Shown piece by piece: positions 1-5,190 of a stretch of DNA of 5,190 nucleotides (its first letter is position 1; the number at the start of each line of letters is the position of its first letter). A model generated the notes under the pieces. The model was given only the letters and a program-made list of their open reading frames with translations. It did not search any database and was not told the origin of the DNA. A program made the translations under genes and the position numbers. Origin of the DNA: Treponema sp. (GTDB lineage Bacteria; Spirochaetota; Spirochaetia; Treponematales; Breznakiellaceae); NCBI GenBank assembly GCA_031263435.1, contig JAISFT010000023.1, positions 1 to 5,190 of the forward strand, in the 5' to 3' direction.

Positions 1-39
1 GGGGCCGGGGAACTGCGGATCTTCGATGTGATGTTGTAA
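1..39 (+). CDS. C-terminal tail of an upstream gene (partial)
   Basis: Frame 1 is open from the window edge and reads GAGELRIFDVML followed by TAA at 37-39. Only 12 residues are visible, so no family can be named. The reason for treating it as real is its position: the stop is followed by 14 nt that carry a strong ribosome binding site and then the ATG of the oxidoreductase gene, the usual spacing inside an operon. No promoter or terminator is visible between the two. If real, the gene upstream is co-transcribed with the oxidoreductase and could belong to the same catabolic pathway. A chance open stretch of this length cannot be excluded. Confidence 0.45.
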   Translation, partial: GAGELRIFDVML

Positions 40-42
40 AAG

Positions 43-48
43 AGGAGG
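43..48 (+). promoter_or_regulatory. Ribosome binding site of the oxidoreductase gene
   Basis: AGGAGG, a full anti-16S match, lies 5 nt before the ATG at 54. It decides the start, because the reading frame is open all the way back to the window edge with no upstream in-frame stop. Confidence 0.85.
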
Positions 49-53
49 AAAGG

Positions 54-1253
54 ATGGCAGGGAAATTGGACCGGAACGACAAGGTAATATTGGGCGTCAT
101 CGGCATAGGGAACATGGGGACCGCCCATATAAAAACGGTGTTTGACCGCCTGGTCCCGGACATGGAACTGGGGGCCGTGGCGGACCGGCTGCCCGCAAGA
201 CGGGAATGGGCGAAGGACCTTTTAGCCCCGGGGTTTCCCGTCTTCGAGGAGGGATCGGAGTTGATCAAAAGCGGTCTGGTCAACGCAGTACTCATCGCCG
301 TGCCCCATTACCAGCACCCTCCCCTGGCAATCGAGTCTTTTAAGGCGGGGCTCCACGTACTCTGCGAAAAACCTGCCGGGGTCTACACTAAACAGGTTCG
401 GGAGATGAATAAGGCCGCCAGGGAAAGCGGTCTGGTTTTCGCCATGATGTTCAACCAGCGGACCAACAGCCATTTCCGCAAGATGCGGGAGCTGGTTCAG
501 GGCGGAAGTCTGGGGGCGATCAAGCGGACAAGCTGGATCATCACCAACTGGTACCGGCCTCAGGCCTACTACGATTCCGGGGACTGGCGGGCCACCTGGG
601 CGGGGGAAGGGGGCGGGGTATTGCTGAATCAGTGCCCCCATAACCTGGACCTTTTCCAGTGGATCTGCGGCATGCCCAACACGGTGCGGGCCTTCTGCCA
701 TAACGGAAAATGGCACGATATTGAGGTAGAGGATGATGTAACCGCCTACCTGGAATACCCCAACGGCGCCACCGGAACCTTCATCACCTCTACCGCGGAC
801 GCCCCCGGAACCAACCGCCTGGAAATTACCCTGGAATGGGGAAAACTCGTCAACGAGGACGGTACTGGTCTAAGCCTCTACCGGCTTGACCGGAACGAGC
901 GGGAATTTAACCGCAGCGCCACAGGGGGTTTTGACGCTCCGGGGGTTACGGTGGAAAAGATCGAAACCGATGGCAGCAACGAGCAGCACCTGGGGGTCCT
1001 TAAAGCCTTTGCGGGGCGCATTGTCCACGGCAGCCCCCTGGTGGCGGAAGGCTGCGAAGGTATCCACGGCCTTACCCTCTCCAATGCCATGCACCTTTCA
1101 AGCTGGCTGGACACCACGGTAAAAATTCCCTTTGACGAGGATCTCTTCCTCGAAGAACTCAACAAGCGGCGGGCCGTATCGAAGCTGAAAAAAGGTACTG
1201 CACAGGTTTTCGACAGCGGGAAAAGCTATAACGCGGGGGGAGCGCCGATATAG
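54..1253 (+). CDS. Gfo/Idh/MocA-family NAD(P)-dependent oxidoreductase
   Basis: This 399-residue protein is a complete member of the Gfo/Idh/MocA family, which oxidises or reduces sugars, inositols and related polyols with NAD(P). The N-terminal Rossmann domain (about residues 11-130) opens with the dinucleotide motif GIGNMG (17-22). The family signature EKPAG (105-109) carries the expected catalytic lysine K106. The C-terminal alpha/beta domain (about 140-360) includes GEGGGVLLNQCPHNLDLFQW (185-204), with H196 as the usual second catalytic residue. An asparagine (N192) stands where many relatives have aspartate. There is no signal peptide or Tat motif, so it should be cytoplasmic. Length is within the family's usual range, slightly long because of a roughly 40-residue basic C-terminal tail. 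The start is fixed by AGGAGG 5 nt upstream. It follows a probable gene tail by 14 nt, and its 3' end overlaps the convergent HD gene by 28 bp. The substrate cannot be told from sequence. Confidence 0.93.
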   Translation: MAGKLDRNDKVILGVIGIGNMGTAHIKTVFDRLVPDMELGAVADRLPARREWAKDLLAPGFPVFEEGSELIKSGLVNAVLIAVPHYQHPPLAIESFKAGLHVLCEKPAGVYTKQVREMNKAARESGLVFAMMFNQRTNSHFRKMRELVQGGSLGAIKRTSWIITNWYRPQAYYDSGDWRATWAGEGGGVLLNQCPHNLDLFQWICGMPNTVRAFCHNGKWHDIEVEDDVTAYLEYPNGATGTFITSTADAPGTNRLEITLEWGKLVNEDGTGLSLYRLDRNEREFNRSATGGFDAPGVTVEKIETDGSNEQHLGVLKAFAGRIVHGSPLVAEGCEGIHGLTLSNAMHLSSWLDTTVKIPFDEDLFLEELNKRRAVSKLKKGTAQVFDSGKSYNAGGAPI

Positions 1254-1780
1254 TTTCTGCGGGATTCCACCAGGGATTGAAGTTCCCCGTGCATGGCCTT
1301 ATCCACGTCCAGGGCGATGGGCAGCACATACAGGGCCGTCTCCTCGGTGTAGCGGCTGATAAATTCGGCGTTCACCACAAAACCAAGGGAAATCATGTTG
1401 GAGATTCGATCCGCCGCCTTGAGCAGCTTGGCGTTCCGGGAGCCGGATTCCTTAATCCGGGTAAGAAATTCCGCCTTGGATTCCCGGGGGTACCGTGTTA
1501 CCTCCAGAACCAGGTCGTACACGGCGGGGCTTTCATAATCAATGGCCAGGAGCAGATTGTGGTTAAAACCGGGGATATCCTCCAGCAGATCGTGGACAAT
1601 GCTGGCCTTAAGAAGCGCCGAATCAAGGTGCCCATAATCGATCAGCGTAGCCATAGTGTCCAACTGGTGCCGGAACATGTTTCCGCCCCCCTCCCGGACC
1701 TTGCCAATCAGGGCAGTGGCAAGTTGAATATAGGGAGCCAGATGAATCCCCTTAAGCTGCCGCATCTCACCGGTAGTCAT
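1226..1780 (-). CDS. Stand-alone HD-domain protein, probable small alarmone (ppGpp) hydrolase
   Basis: This 184-residue soluble protein resembles the hydrolase half of RelA/SpoT with no synthetase, TGS or ACT domain attached. That is the size and layout of small alarmone hydrolases such as metazoan Mesh1. Visible residues are R29 and H38, then HDLLED at 63-68 (the HDxxED signature of (p)ppGpp 3'-pyrophosphohydrolases), then KAADRISNM at 121-129 with D124 and N128. Spacing matches, from memory, the R44, H53, H77-D78, E81-D82, D144 and N148 set of streptococcal Rel. Further matches are LVLEVTR (90-96), like the LVxGVTK helix, and RYTEETALYVLPIA (143-156), like the R-x-x-ETLEIYAPIA segment. Metal (Mn2+) and 3'-pyrophosphate hydrolysis are expected from the family but not shown. 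It starts 23 nt after the valS stop with a weak GGGGAA site 7 nt before the ATG, so it is probably co-transcribed or coupled with valS. It could instead hydrolyse another nucleotide. Confidence 0.8.
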   Translation of the reverse strand: MTTGEMRQLKGIHLAPYIQLATALIGKVREGGGNMFRHQLDTMATLIDYGHLDSALLKASIVHDLLEDIPGFNHNLLLAIDYESPAVYDLVLEVTRYPRESKAEFLTRIKESGSRNAKLLKAADRISNMISLGFVVNAEFISRYTEETALYVLPIALDVDKAMHGELQSLVESRRNYIGAPPAL

Positions 1781-1803
1781 AACGTTTCCCCGGCAGGCCG
1801 TGA

Positions 1804-4530
1804 TCAGCCAAGATCCCGGATATAGGACTCCAGCTTTTCCGTGCGCCTCACCGCGTCCTCAAGCTTCGTCCGTTCCTGGGCCACCAGTTCGGCGGGGGCA
1901 TTTTTCAGGAAATTTCCGTTATCAAGTTTGGCCCTCAGAGCTGTAATAAAAGCCCGGTCCTTCTCGATGTTACGCCCGAATTTTGCCTTCAGGACCCCCA
2001 GATCCGCCGCGGCGGCAACATACACAAAGGCCTCAAAGCCGGTTCCGCTCCGGGAATTCCGGGAACGGCCCACCAGGGCGATGGAACCGGCGGGCCGTTC
2101 AACTTTGTCCGTCCCCGCCCCTCCCCCGGCCGTAATTTCCAGTTCCCCACTACCGGCAAGCATCTTTACCAGTTCTGCATGGGATTCCAGCGTTTCCCTG
2201 CAATCCTCCGCGGGGCGCAGGAGCAGCCGGAGTTTTTTATCCGGCGGAATAGTACATTCACTGCGAAGGGTACGGACCTGGGTAATCAGGTCCTTCAGAA
2301 GCTCAAATTCCCCCTCAACGGCCTGGTTTGTCCGGCCCTCGTCGTATTCAGGGTAGGCCGCAGTGATAAGCAGCTCCCCCGCGGGAATATTGGGCAGCTT
2401 GCCGTAGATCTCCTCGGTAATAAAGGGCAGCAGAGGGTGGAGAAGCCGGAGAGACTCGGCAAGCACATCCAGCAGCACGGTGGCCGCCCGGTCCTTTTCC
2501 GCATCATCCCCGCCTTTCAGCGAAAGTTTGGTAGCCTCCACATACCAGTCACAGAAGTCGTTCCAAAAGTACCCATAGGCCGCGGCCGCGGCATCGTTAA
2601 ACCGGTAGCCCAGAAAGGCATCGGCCATAGCCCTGGCGGCGCCGTTAAGCCGGGATCGGATCCAGGTATCCACCGGCAGCAGAGCAGGATTCGGAACCAA
2701 ATTTCTGCCCTCCAGGTTCATCAGGATGTAACGGCTGGCATTCCAGATCTTGTTGGCGAATTTGGAACCCAGCTTAAAAGAGTCCTTATCCATAAGAATG
2801 TCCTGCCCCTGGGCGCAGAGGAAGGCCATCGTAAACTTCAGGGCATCGGCGCCGTACTCGTCCACCAGTTCCAGGGGATCAAGGCCGTTCCCCAGACTCT
2901 TGCTCATCTTCCGGCCCTGACTGTCCCGAATAAGACCGTGGATGTAGATGTCCCGGAAGGGAACCCTGCCGGTAAACTCCAGGGACGCCATGATCATCCG
3001 GGCAACCCAAAAGAAAATGATGTCATAACCGGTTACCAAAGCCGTCGTGGGGAAAAAGGTCTTAAAATCGGCGGTATCACAGCCCCCGTTTTCCCAGCCC
3101 ATGACGCTGAAGGGCCAGAGCCAGCTTGAAAACCAGGTGTCCAGCACATCCGGGTCCTGTTCAATGTTCCGGGAATGACAGTGGGGACATTCGGATATAT
3201 CGCTGCGGGATACCGCCAGCCTGCCGCAATCCTTACAGGTCCAGGCAGGAATCCGGTGGCCCCACCAAAGCTGGCGGCTGATACACCAATCCCTGATATT
3301 TTCCAGCCAATGCTCGTAGGTATTCTCCCATTTGGAAGGGTAAAAAATAAGTTCCCCCCGCCGCCAGGCTGCCAGGGCTTTTTCCGCCAGGGGCTTCATC
3401 CTGACAAACCACTGCTCCGAAAGAAACGGTTCAATCACCGTATGGCAGCGGTAGCAATGACCCACCGCGTGGGTAATATTCTCTTCCCGGATGTAAAGGC
3501 CGGCGGCCTTAAGATCCTCAATTACCGCCTCCCGGGCAGCCTGCACATCCATACCCCGGTATTTTTCCGGCACCGCGTCGTTAAGCCTGCCGTCGGCACA
3601 GAGGATATTGATAACCGGAAGATCGTGGCGCTTCGCCAGCTCCCAGTCGTTGGGATCATGGGCGGGGGTTATCTTTACCACCCCTGTACCGAATTCCCGG
3701 TCCACATAGGCATCGGCCACCACAGGAATACTGCGGCCCGTCAGCGGAAGCTCCACCTGCCTGCCCACCAGGGCGCCGTAACGGGGATCTTCCGGATGAA
3801 CCGCCACCGCCGTATCCCCCAGCAGAGTCTCCGGCCGGGTAGTGGCAATCTCGACAAAGCCGCCTCCGGCGCCGGCGCCGGGCGGAGAATCCCGCAGAGG
3901 ATAGCGGATATGGTACATCTTCCCCGGTGTATCTTCATGCTCCACCTCATCATCGGCCAGGGCCGTACCGCAGTGGGGACACCAGTTCACCAGGTAGTTC
4001 CCCTTGTAGAGCAGGTCCCGTTCAAAAAGAGAGACAAAGACTTCCCGTACCGCCCGGGAAAGCCCCTCGTCCATGGTAAAACGTTCCCGCCCCCAGTCCA
4101 CAGAGGCGCCCATCCTGGCAAGCTGCCGGGAAATAACACGGTGGTGTTCCTCTTTTACCAGCCAGGTTTCCCGGAGAAACCTCTCCCGCCCCAGCTCATG
4201 ACGGCTTATTCCCCGGTCCCTCAGCCGCTTTTCCACCACATGCTGGGTGGCAATACCCGCGTGATCCGTACCCGGAACCCAAAGCGCCGGCTCCCCCCGC
4301 ATCCGGTGATAGCGAATCACAATGTCGATGATGGAAACCACCAGACCATGTCCCAGATGGAGGATCCCGGTAACATTGGGAGGCGGAATCACCACCACAT
4401 AGGGAGCCTCATCCCGGTGGATACCCCGGCCGGGACCCGGTTCGAAGGCGCCGCTTTCCTGCCAGCGTTTGTAGATAGGATCTTCAAAAGTCCTGGGATC
4501 AAAGGCCTTCGCCAGTTCAATCGCTTTCAT
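1804..4530 (-). CDS. valS: Valyl-tRNA synthetase
   Basis: This is a class Ia aminoacyl-tRNA synthetase that charges tRNA-Val with valine using ATP in the cytoplasm. At 908 residues it is full length for bacterial ValRS (about 880-950). The Rossmann catalytic core begins with PPPNVTG and the HIGH-type motif HLGH (58-61), then DHAGIATQ (89-96). The CP1 editing domain that removes threonine spans about 205-400, with TTRPETLLGD (230-239) and TPAHDPND (288-295). The core resumes with DWCISRQLWWGHRIP (414-428), DVLDTWFSSW (461-470) and the KMSKS loop (541-545). An anticodon-binding helical domain covers about 600-770. A C-terminal coiled-coil arm (about 840-908) contains NGNFLKNAPAELV (871-883) and a KLESYIRDL end. 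Cysteine pairs 184/187, 359/362, 432/435 and 448/451 suggest zinc knuckles. Two glycine-rich inserts (216-224, 801-806) look like loops. The start has AGGAG 5 nt upstream. It leads the unit with the HD gene. Confidence 0.98.
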   Translation of the reverse strand: MKAIELAKAFDPRTFEDPIYKRWQESGAFEPGPGRGIHRDEAPYVVVIPPPNVTGILHLGHGLVVSIIDIVIRYHRMRGEPALWVPGTDHAGIATQHVVEKRLRDRGISRHELGRERFLRETWLVKEEHHRVISRQLARMGASVDWGRERFTMDEGLSRAVREVFVSLFERDLLYKGNYLVNWCPHCGTALADDEVEHEDTPGKMYHIRYPLRDSPPGAGAGGGFVEIATTRPETLLGDTAVAVHPEDPRYGALVGRQVELPLTGRSIPVVADAYVDREFGTGVVKITPAHDPNDWELAKRHDLPVINILCADGRLNDAVPEKYRGMDVQAAREAVIEDLKAAGLYIREENITHAVGHCYRCHTVIEPFLSEQWFVRMKPLAEKALAAWRRGELIFYPSKWENTYEHWLENIRDWCISRQLWWGHRIPAWTCKDCGRLAVSRSDISECPHCHSRNIEQDPDVLDTWFSSWLWPFSVMGWENGGCDTADFKTFFPTTALVTGYDIIFFWVARMIMASLEFTGRVPFRDIYIHGLIRDSQGRKMSKSLGNGLDPLELVDEYGADALKFTMAFLCAQGQDILMDKDSFKLGSKFANKIWNASRYILMNLEGRNLVPNPALLPVDTWIRSRLNGAARAMADAFLGYRFNDAAAAAYGYFWNDFCDWYVEATKLSLKGGDDAEKDRAATVLLDVLAESLRLLHPLLPFITEEIYGKLPNIPAGELLITAAYPEYDEGRTNQAVEGEFELLKDLITQVRTLRSECTIPPDKKLRLLLRPAEDCRETLESHAELVKMLAGSGELEITAGGGAGTDKVERPAGSIALVGRSRNSRSGTGFEAFVYVAAAADLGVLKAKFGRNIEKDRAFITALRAKLDNGNFLKNAPAELVAQERTKLEDAVRRTEKLESYIRDLG

Positions 4531-4535
4531 CAGCT

Positions 4536-4540
4536 CTCCT
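4536..4540 (-). promoter_or_regulatory. Ribosome binding site of valS
   Basis: On the minus strand AGGAG lies 5 nt before the ATG at 4530-4528. It supports that start over any other in the frame. Confidence 0.8.
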
Positions 4541-4572
4541 CGGGTTTAGCGGGTTCTGTCTTACCAAACAGG

Positions 4573-4601
4573 AATATAGCTTTTTTCAGCGCGGTTTTCA
4601 A
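4573..4601 (-). promoter_or_regulatory. Sigma-70-type promoter of the valS-HD unit
   Basis: Reading the minus strand, TTGAAA (4601-4596) is separated by exactly 17 nt from TATATT (4578-4573). Each hexamer matches the consensus at five of six positions and the spacer is optimal. Transcription would begin near 4566 and give a leader of about 36 nt, just long enough for the ribosome binding site. That leaves no room for a T-box or other amino-acid-sensing leader, so valS here is probably not controlled by tRNA-dependent antitermination from this promoter. No other good promoter is seen closer to the gene. Assigned by eye only. Confidence 0.7.
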
Positions 4602-4620
4602 GAAAGCAGCAGGGAAACCG

Positions 4621-4635
4621 GGATAAACGCATAGG
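4621..4635 (+). repeat. Copy A of a 15-bp dispersed repeat
   Basis: GGATAAACGCATAGG here is identical to 4994-5008, and its first 14 bases recur inverted at 5170-5183. This copy sits 19 bp upstream of the valS -35 box. Three exact copies within 570 bases cannot be chance, but this copy has no visible inverted partner of its own next to it. Confidence 0.85.
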
Positions 4636-4657
4636 GTTGTTTTGTTTTTTGGGCGCA

Positions 4658-4956
4658 TCCGCCGCCCGCTCTGCGGGCGGCGGACCGGGCTTTTCGGGGT
4701 TCCGCTTCGCTCCATACCCTGCGGGACCGGGGCTGTCCCCTGGGACAGCCCCGCCCCTCCAATCCCTTGCGCGGGCGAAAGCCTTCGGCTTTCGCCTTTC
4801 AAAAATGGCATCCCTGCCATTTTTGAGCTTCGGGTTTTGCTTTGCAAAACCCGGAAAATTGTTGACGCCGGCCTCCTTGCCGGCCATCCGTGGCGGATAG
4901 CAAGGGAAACAGCGGCATCCTGCCGCCGCCCTTCGGACGCAATCCGGCATCCATGC
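4658..4956. repeat. Array of nine short hairpins with pyrimidine loops
   Basis: Consecutive inverted repeats, mostly perfect, are packed side by side. Stem lengths and plus-strand loops are: 4658-4684 (12 bp, TCT); 4728-4753 (12 bp around CT); 4774-4796 (10 bp, TTC); 4799-4826 (12 bp, TCCC); 4831-4853 (10 bp, TTT); 4867-4884 (6 bp, CTCCTT); 4886-4898 (5 bp, TGG); 4912-4926 (6 bp, TCC); and a weak one at 4947-4956 (4 bp, CC). The stem sequences differ from one another, so this is not a tandem repeat of one unit. Eight of nine loops are pure pyrimidine on the plus strand. The first five are strong and would form in RNA or single-stranded DNA; the later ones are weaker. Function is unknown. They may be a clade-specific family of intergenic palindromes. 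Confidence 0.8.
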
Positions 4957-4993
4957 GGCCTTTCGCTGTGCAATACAGTTTTGCGCCGGGGCA

Positions 4994-5008
4994 GGATAAA
5001 CGCATAGG
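4994..5008 (+). repeat. Copy B of the 15-bp repeat (left terminal repeat)
   Basis: This copy is identical to copy A over 15 bases in direct orientation, 373 bp away start to start. It forms the left arm of the 16-bp inverted pair with copy C. Confidence 0.85.
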
Positions 5009-5042
5009 AATTTGAGACCAAAGCGGGTTTGGGGGAAATTTT

Positions 5043-5137
5043 AAGAATTCACCGCGGAGGGCACGGAGTTTCACGGAGGAAAGCTGAATACGTAACCAAA
5101 AACTCCGTGTTCCTCCGTGCAAACCGCGGTCTTTCTT
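5043..5137. repeat. Long imperfect palindrome built of CACGGAG modules
   Basis: The left arm reads ACCGCGG (5051-5057), GCACGGAG (5061-5068) and CACGGAG (5072-5078). The right arm carries the reverse complements at 5103-5109, 5113-5120 and 5124-5130. The modules pair perfectly (7, 8 and 7 bp), separated by two symmetric 3-nt internal loops, with about 24 nt at the apex. Similarity continues outward (AAGAA at 5043-5047 against TTCTT near 5134-5138). CACGGAG-rich intergenic repeats of this kind are, to my knowledge, scattered through many environmental bacterial genomes with no agreed function. It lies centrally inside the 16-bp inverted repeats. Confidence 0.75.
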
Positions 5138-5169
5138 CTTTTTGGTGAAGCCTTGCCGGGTTTTCATGT

Positions 5170-5183
5170 CTATGCGTTTATCC
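5170..5183 (-). repeat. Copy C of the repeat, inverted (right terminal repeat)
   Basis: CTATGCGTTTATCC on the plus strand is the exact reverse complement of the first 14 bases of copies A and B. With copy B the match extends to 16 bp (5170-5185). The window ends five bases later, so what follows cannot be seen. Confidence 0.85.
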
Positions 5184-5190
5184 TGGCGCC

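Larger units (their letters stand above)
4992..5185. mobile_element. MITE-like unit with 16-bp terminal inverted repeats
   Basis: CAGGATAAACGCATAG at 4992-5007 is repeated exactly in inverted orientation at 5170-5185, enclosing 162 bp that carry a long internal palindrome (5043-5137) and no gene. Small size, terminal inverted repeats and lack of coding capacity are what a non-autonomous miniature element would show. GCGCC occurs just outside on both sides (4983-4987 and 5186-5190). On the left it is separated from the repeat by four G, so it is not a clean target duplication. No transposase or known element family is recognised. It could instead be a protein-binding or recombination site pair. 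Confidence 0.45.
4602..5190. other. Gene-free, palindrome-rich intergenic region upstream of valS
   Basis: About 590 bases hold no credible gene. Short open frames exist on both strands, but they lack ribosome binding sites, have low-complexity translations (Pro, Gly, Arg, Ala) and run through hairpins and repeats. The stretch divides into a first copy of a 15-bp word (4621-4635), a T-rich patch (4637-4650), a hairpin array (4658-4956), and a MITE-like unit (4992-5185) with a large internal palindrome. No tRNA, rRNA or recognised small RNA is seen. No hairpin is followed by a clear U-run on either strand, so I call no terminator. The gene that should lie to the right is outside the window. 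Confidence 0.75.

Noticed and set aside
222..716. 164-codon minus-strand frame inside the oxidoreductase gene
   Set aside because: It is opposite the conserved Rossmann and catalytic segments and has a proline-rich, motif-free translation.
1277..1825. 182-codon plus-strand frame opposite the HD gene
   Set aside because: It is antisense to a gene whose motifs are clearly conserved. It has no motifs of its own and crosses the valS end.
2179..3129. 316-codon plus-strand frame inside valS
   Set aside because: Another antisense shadow of valS, with no recognisable motifs.
4531..4572. T-box or other riboswitch leader for valS
   Set aside because: The leader predicted from the promoter is about 36 nt, too short for a T-box, and no specifier or antiterminator element is visible further upstream.
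3175..4626. 483-codon plus-strand open frame antisense to valS
   Set aside because: It lies almost wholly opposite an unmistakable valS. Its translation is Pro, Gly, His and Arg rich with no domain I recognise, and there is no ribosome binding site. It is a typical shadow of GC-rich codon use.
4799..4853. Rho-independent terminators
   Set aside because: The T-run at 4820-4824 belongs to the stem itself, and no hairpin is followed by a U-rich tail on either strand.
4658..4956. CRISPR array
   Set aside because: The palindromic units differ in sequence and spacing. There is no constant direct repeat with unique spacers and no cas gene.
4530..5167. Several overlapping short frames on both strands in the intergenic region
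   Set aside because: They run through the hairpins and repeats, lack ribosome binding sites, and translate to low-complexity Arg, Pro and Gly sequence. One begins inside a hairpin and another needs a TTG start.
4992..5185. Integron attC site
   Set aside because: The ends resemble GTT-containing core sites only loosely (GTTTATC does not fit GTTRRRY), and there is no integrase or cassette-like gene.

Overview
The window looks like an ordinary bacterial chromosome segment of fairly high GC (my impression, not counted). It holds three complete genes, the probable tail of a fourth, and about 590 bases of gene-free, structure-rich DNA at the right end. The ValRS sequence, the G+C-rich codons and the palindrome-rich intergenic DNA remind me of termite-gut or related treponemes (Spirochaetes). 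This is an impression that cannot be confirmed without a search.

Layout: (1) Positions 1-39 read as the last 12 codons of an upstream plus-strand gene. (2) Positions 54-1253 (+) encode a cytoplasmic Gfo/Idh/MocA-family NAD(P)-dependent oxidoreductase with a strong ribosome binding site 14 nt after the previous stop. The pair probably belongs to a sugar or polyol catabolic operon that begins outside the window. (3) Facing it on the minus strand is a two-gene unit. valS (4530-1804), encoding valyl-tRNA synthetase, is followed after 23 nt by a 184-residue stand-alone HD protein (1780-1226). That protein retains every active-site residue I would look for in the ppGpp hydrolase domain of RelA/SpoT. 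A good sigma-70-type promoter (TTGAAA, 17 nt, TATATT) lies 43-71 bases upstream of the valS start. The last 28 bp of the HD gene and of the oxidoreductase gene overlap tail to tail.

(4) From about 4602 to 5190 I see no gene. The stretch holds a closely packed series of short, mostly perfect hairpins (4658-4956) whose loops are almost all pure pyrimidine on the plus strand. Next comes a 194-bp MITE-like unit (4992-5185) bounded by a perfect 16-bp inverted repeat and containing a long imperfect palindrome built from CACGGAG modules. The core of the 16-bp terminal repeat occurs a third time at 4621-4635, just upstream of the valS promoter.

How the parts may work together: ValRS supplies Val-tRNA for translation, and uncharged tRNA is the classical trigger of alarmone synthesis. 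Co-transcription of an apparent small alarmone hydrolase with an aminoacyl-tRNA synthetase would link charging capacity to alarmone removal. That is an inference from gene order and residues only. I found no defence system, CRISPR array, RNA gene or complete insertion sequence. The most interesting items are the valS-hydrolase pairing and the pyrimidine-loop hairpin array.
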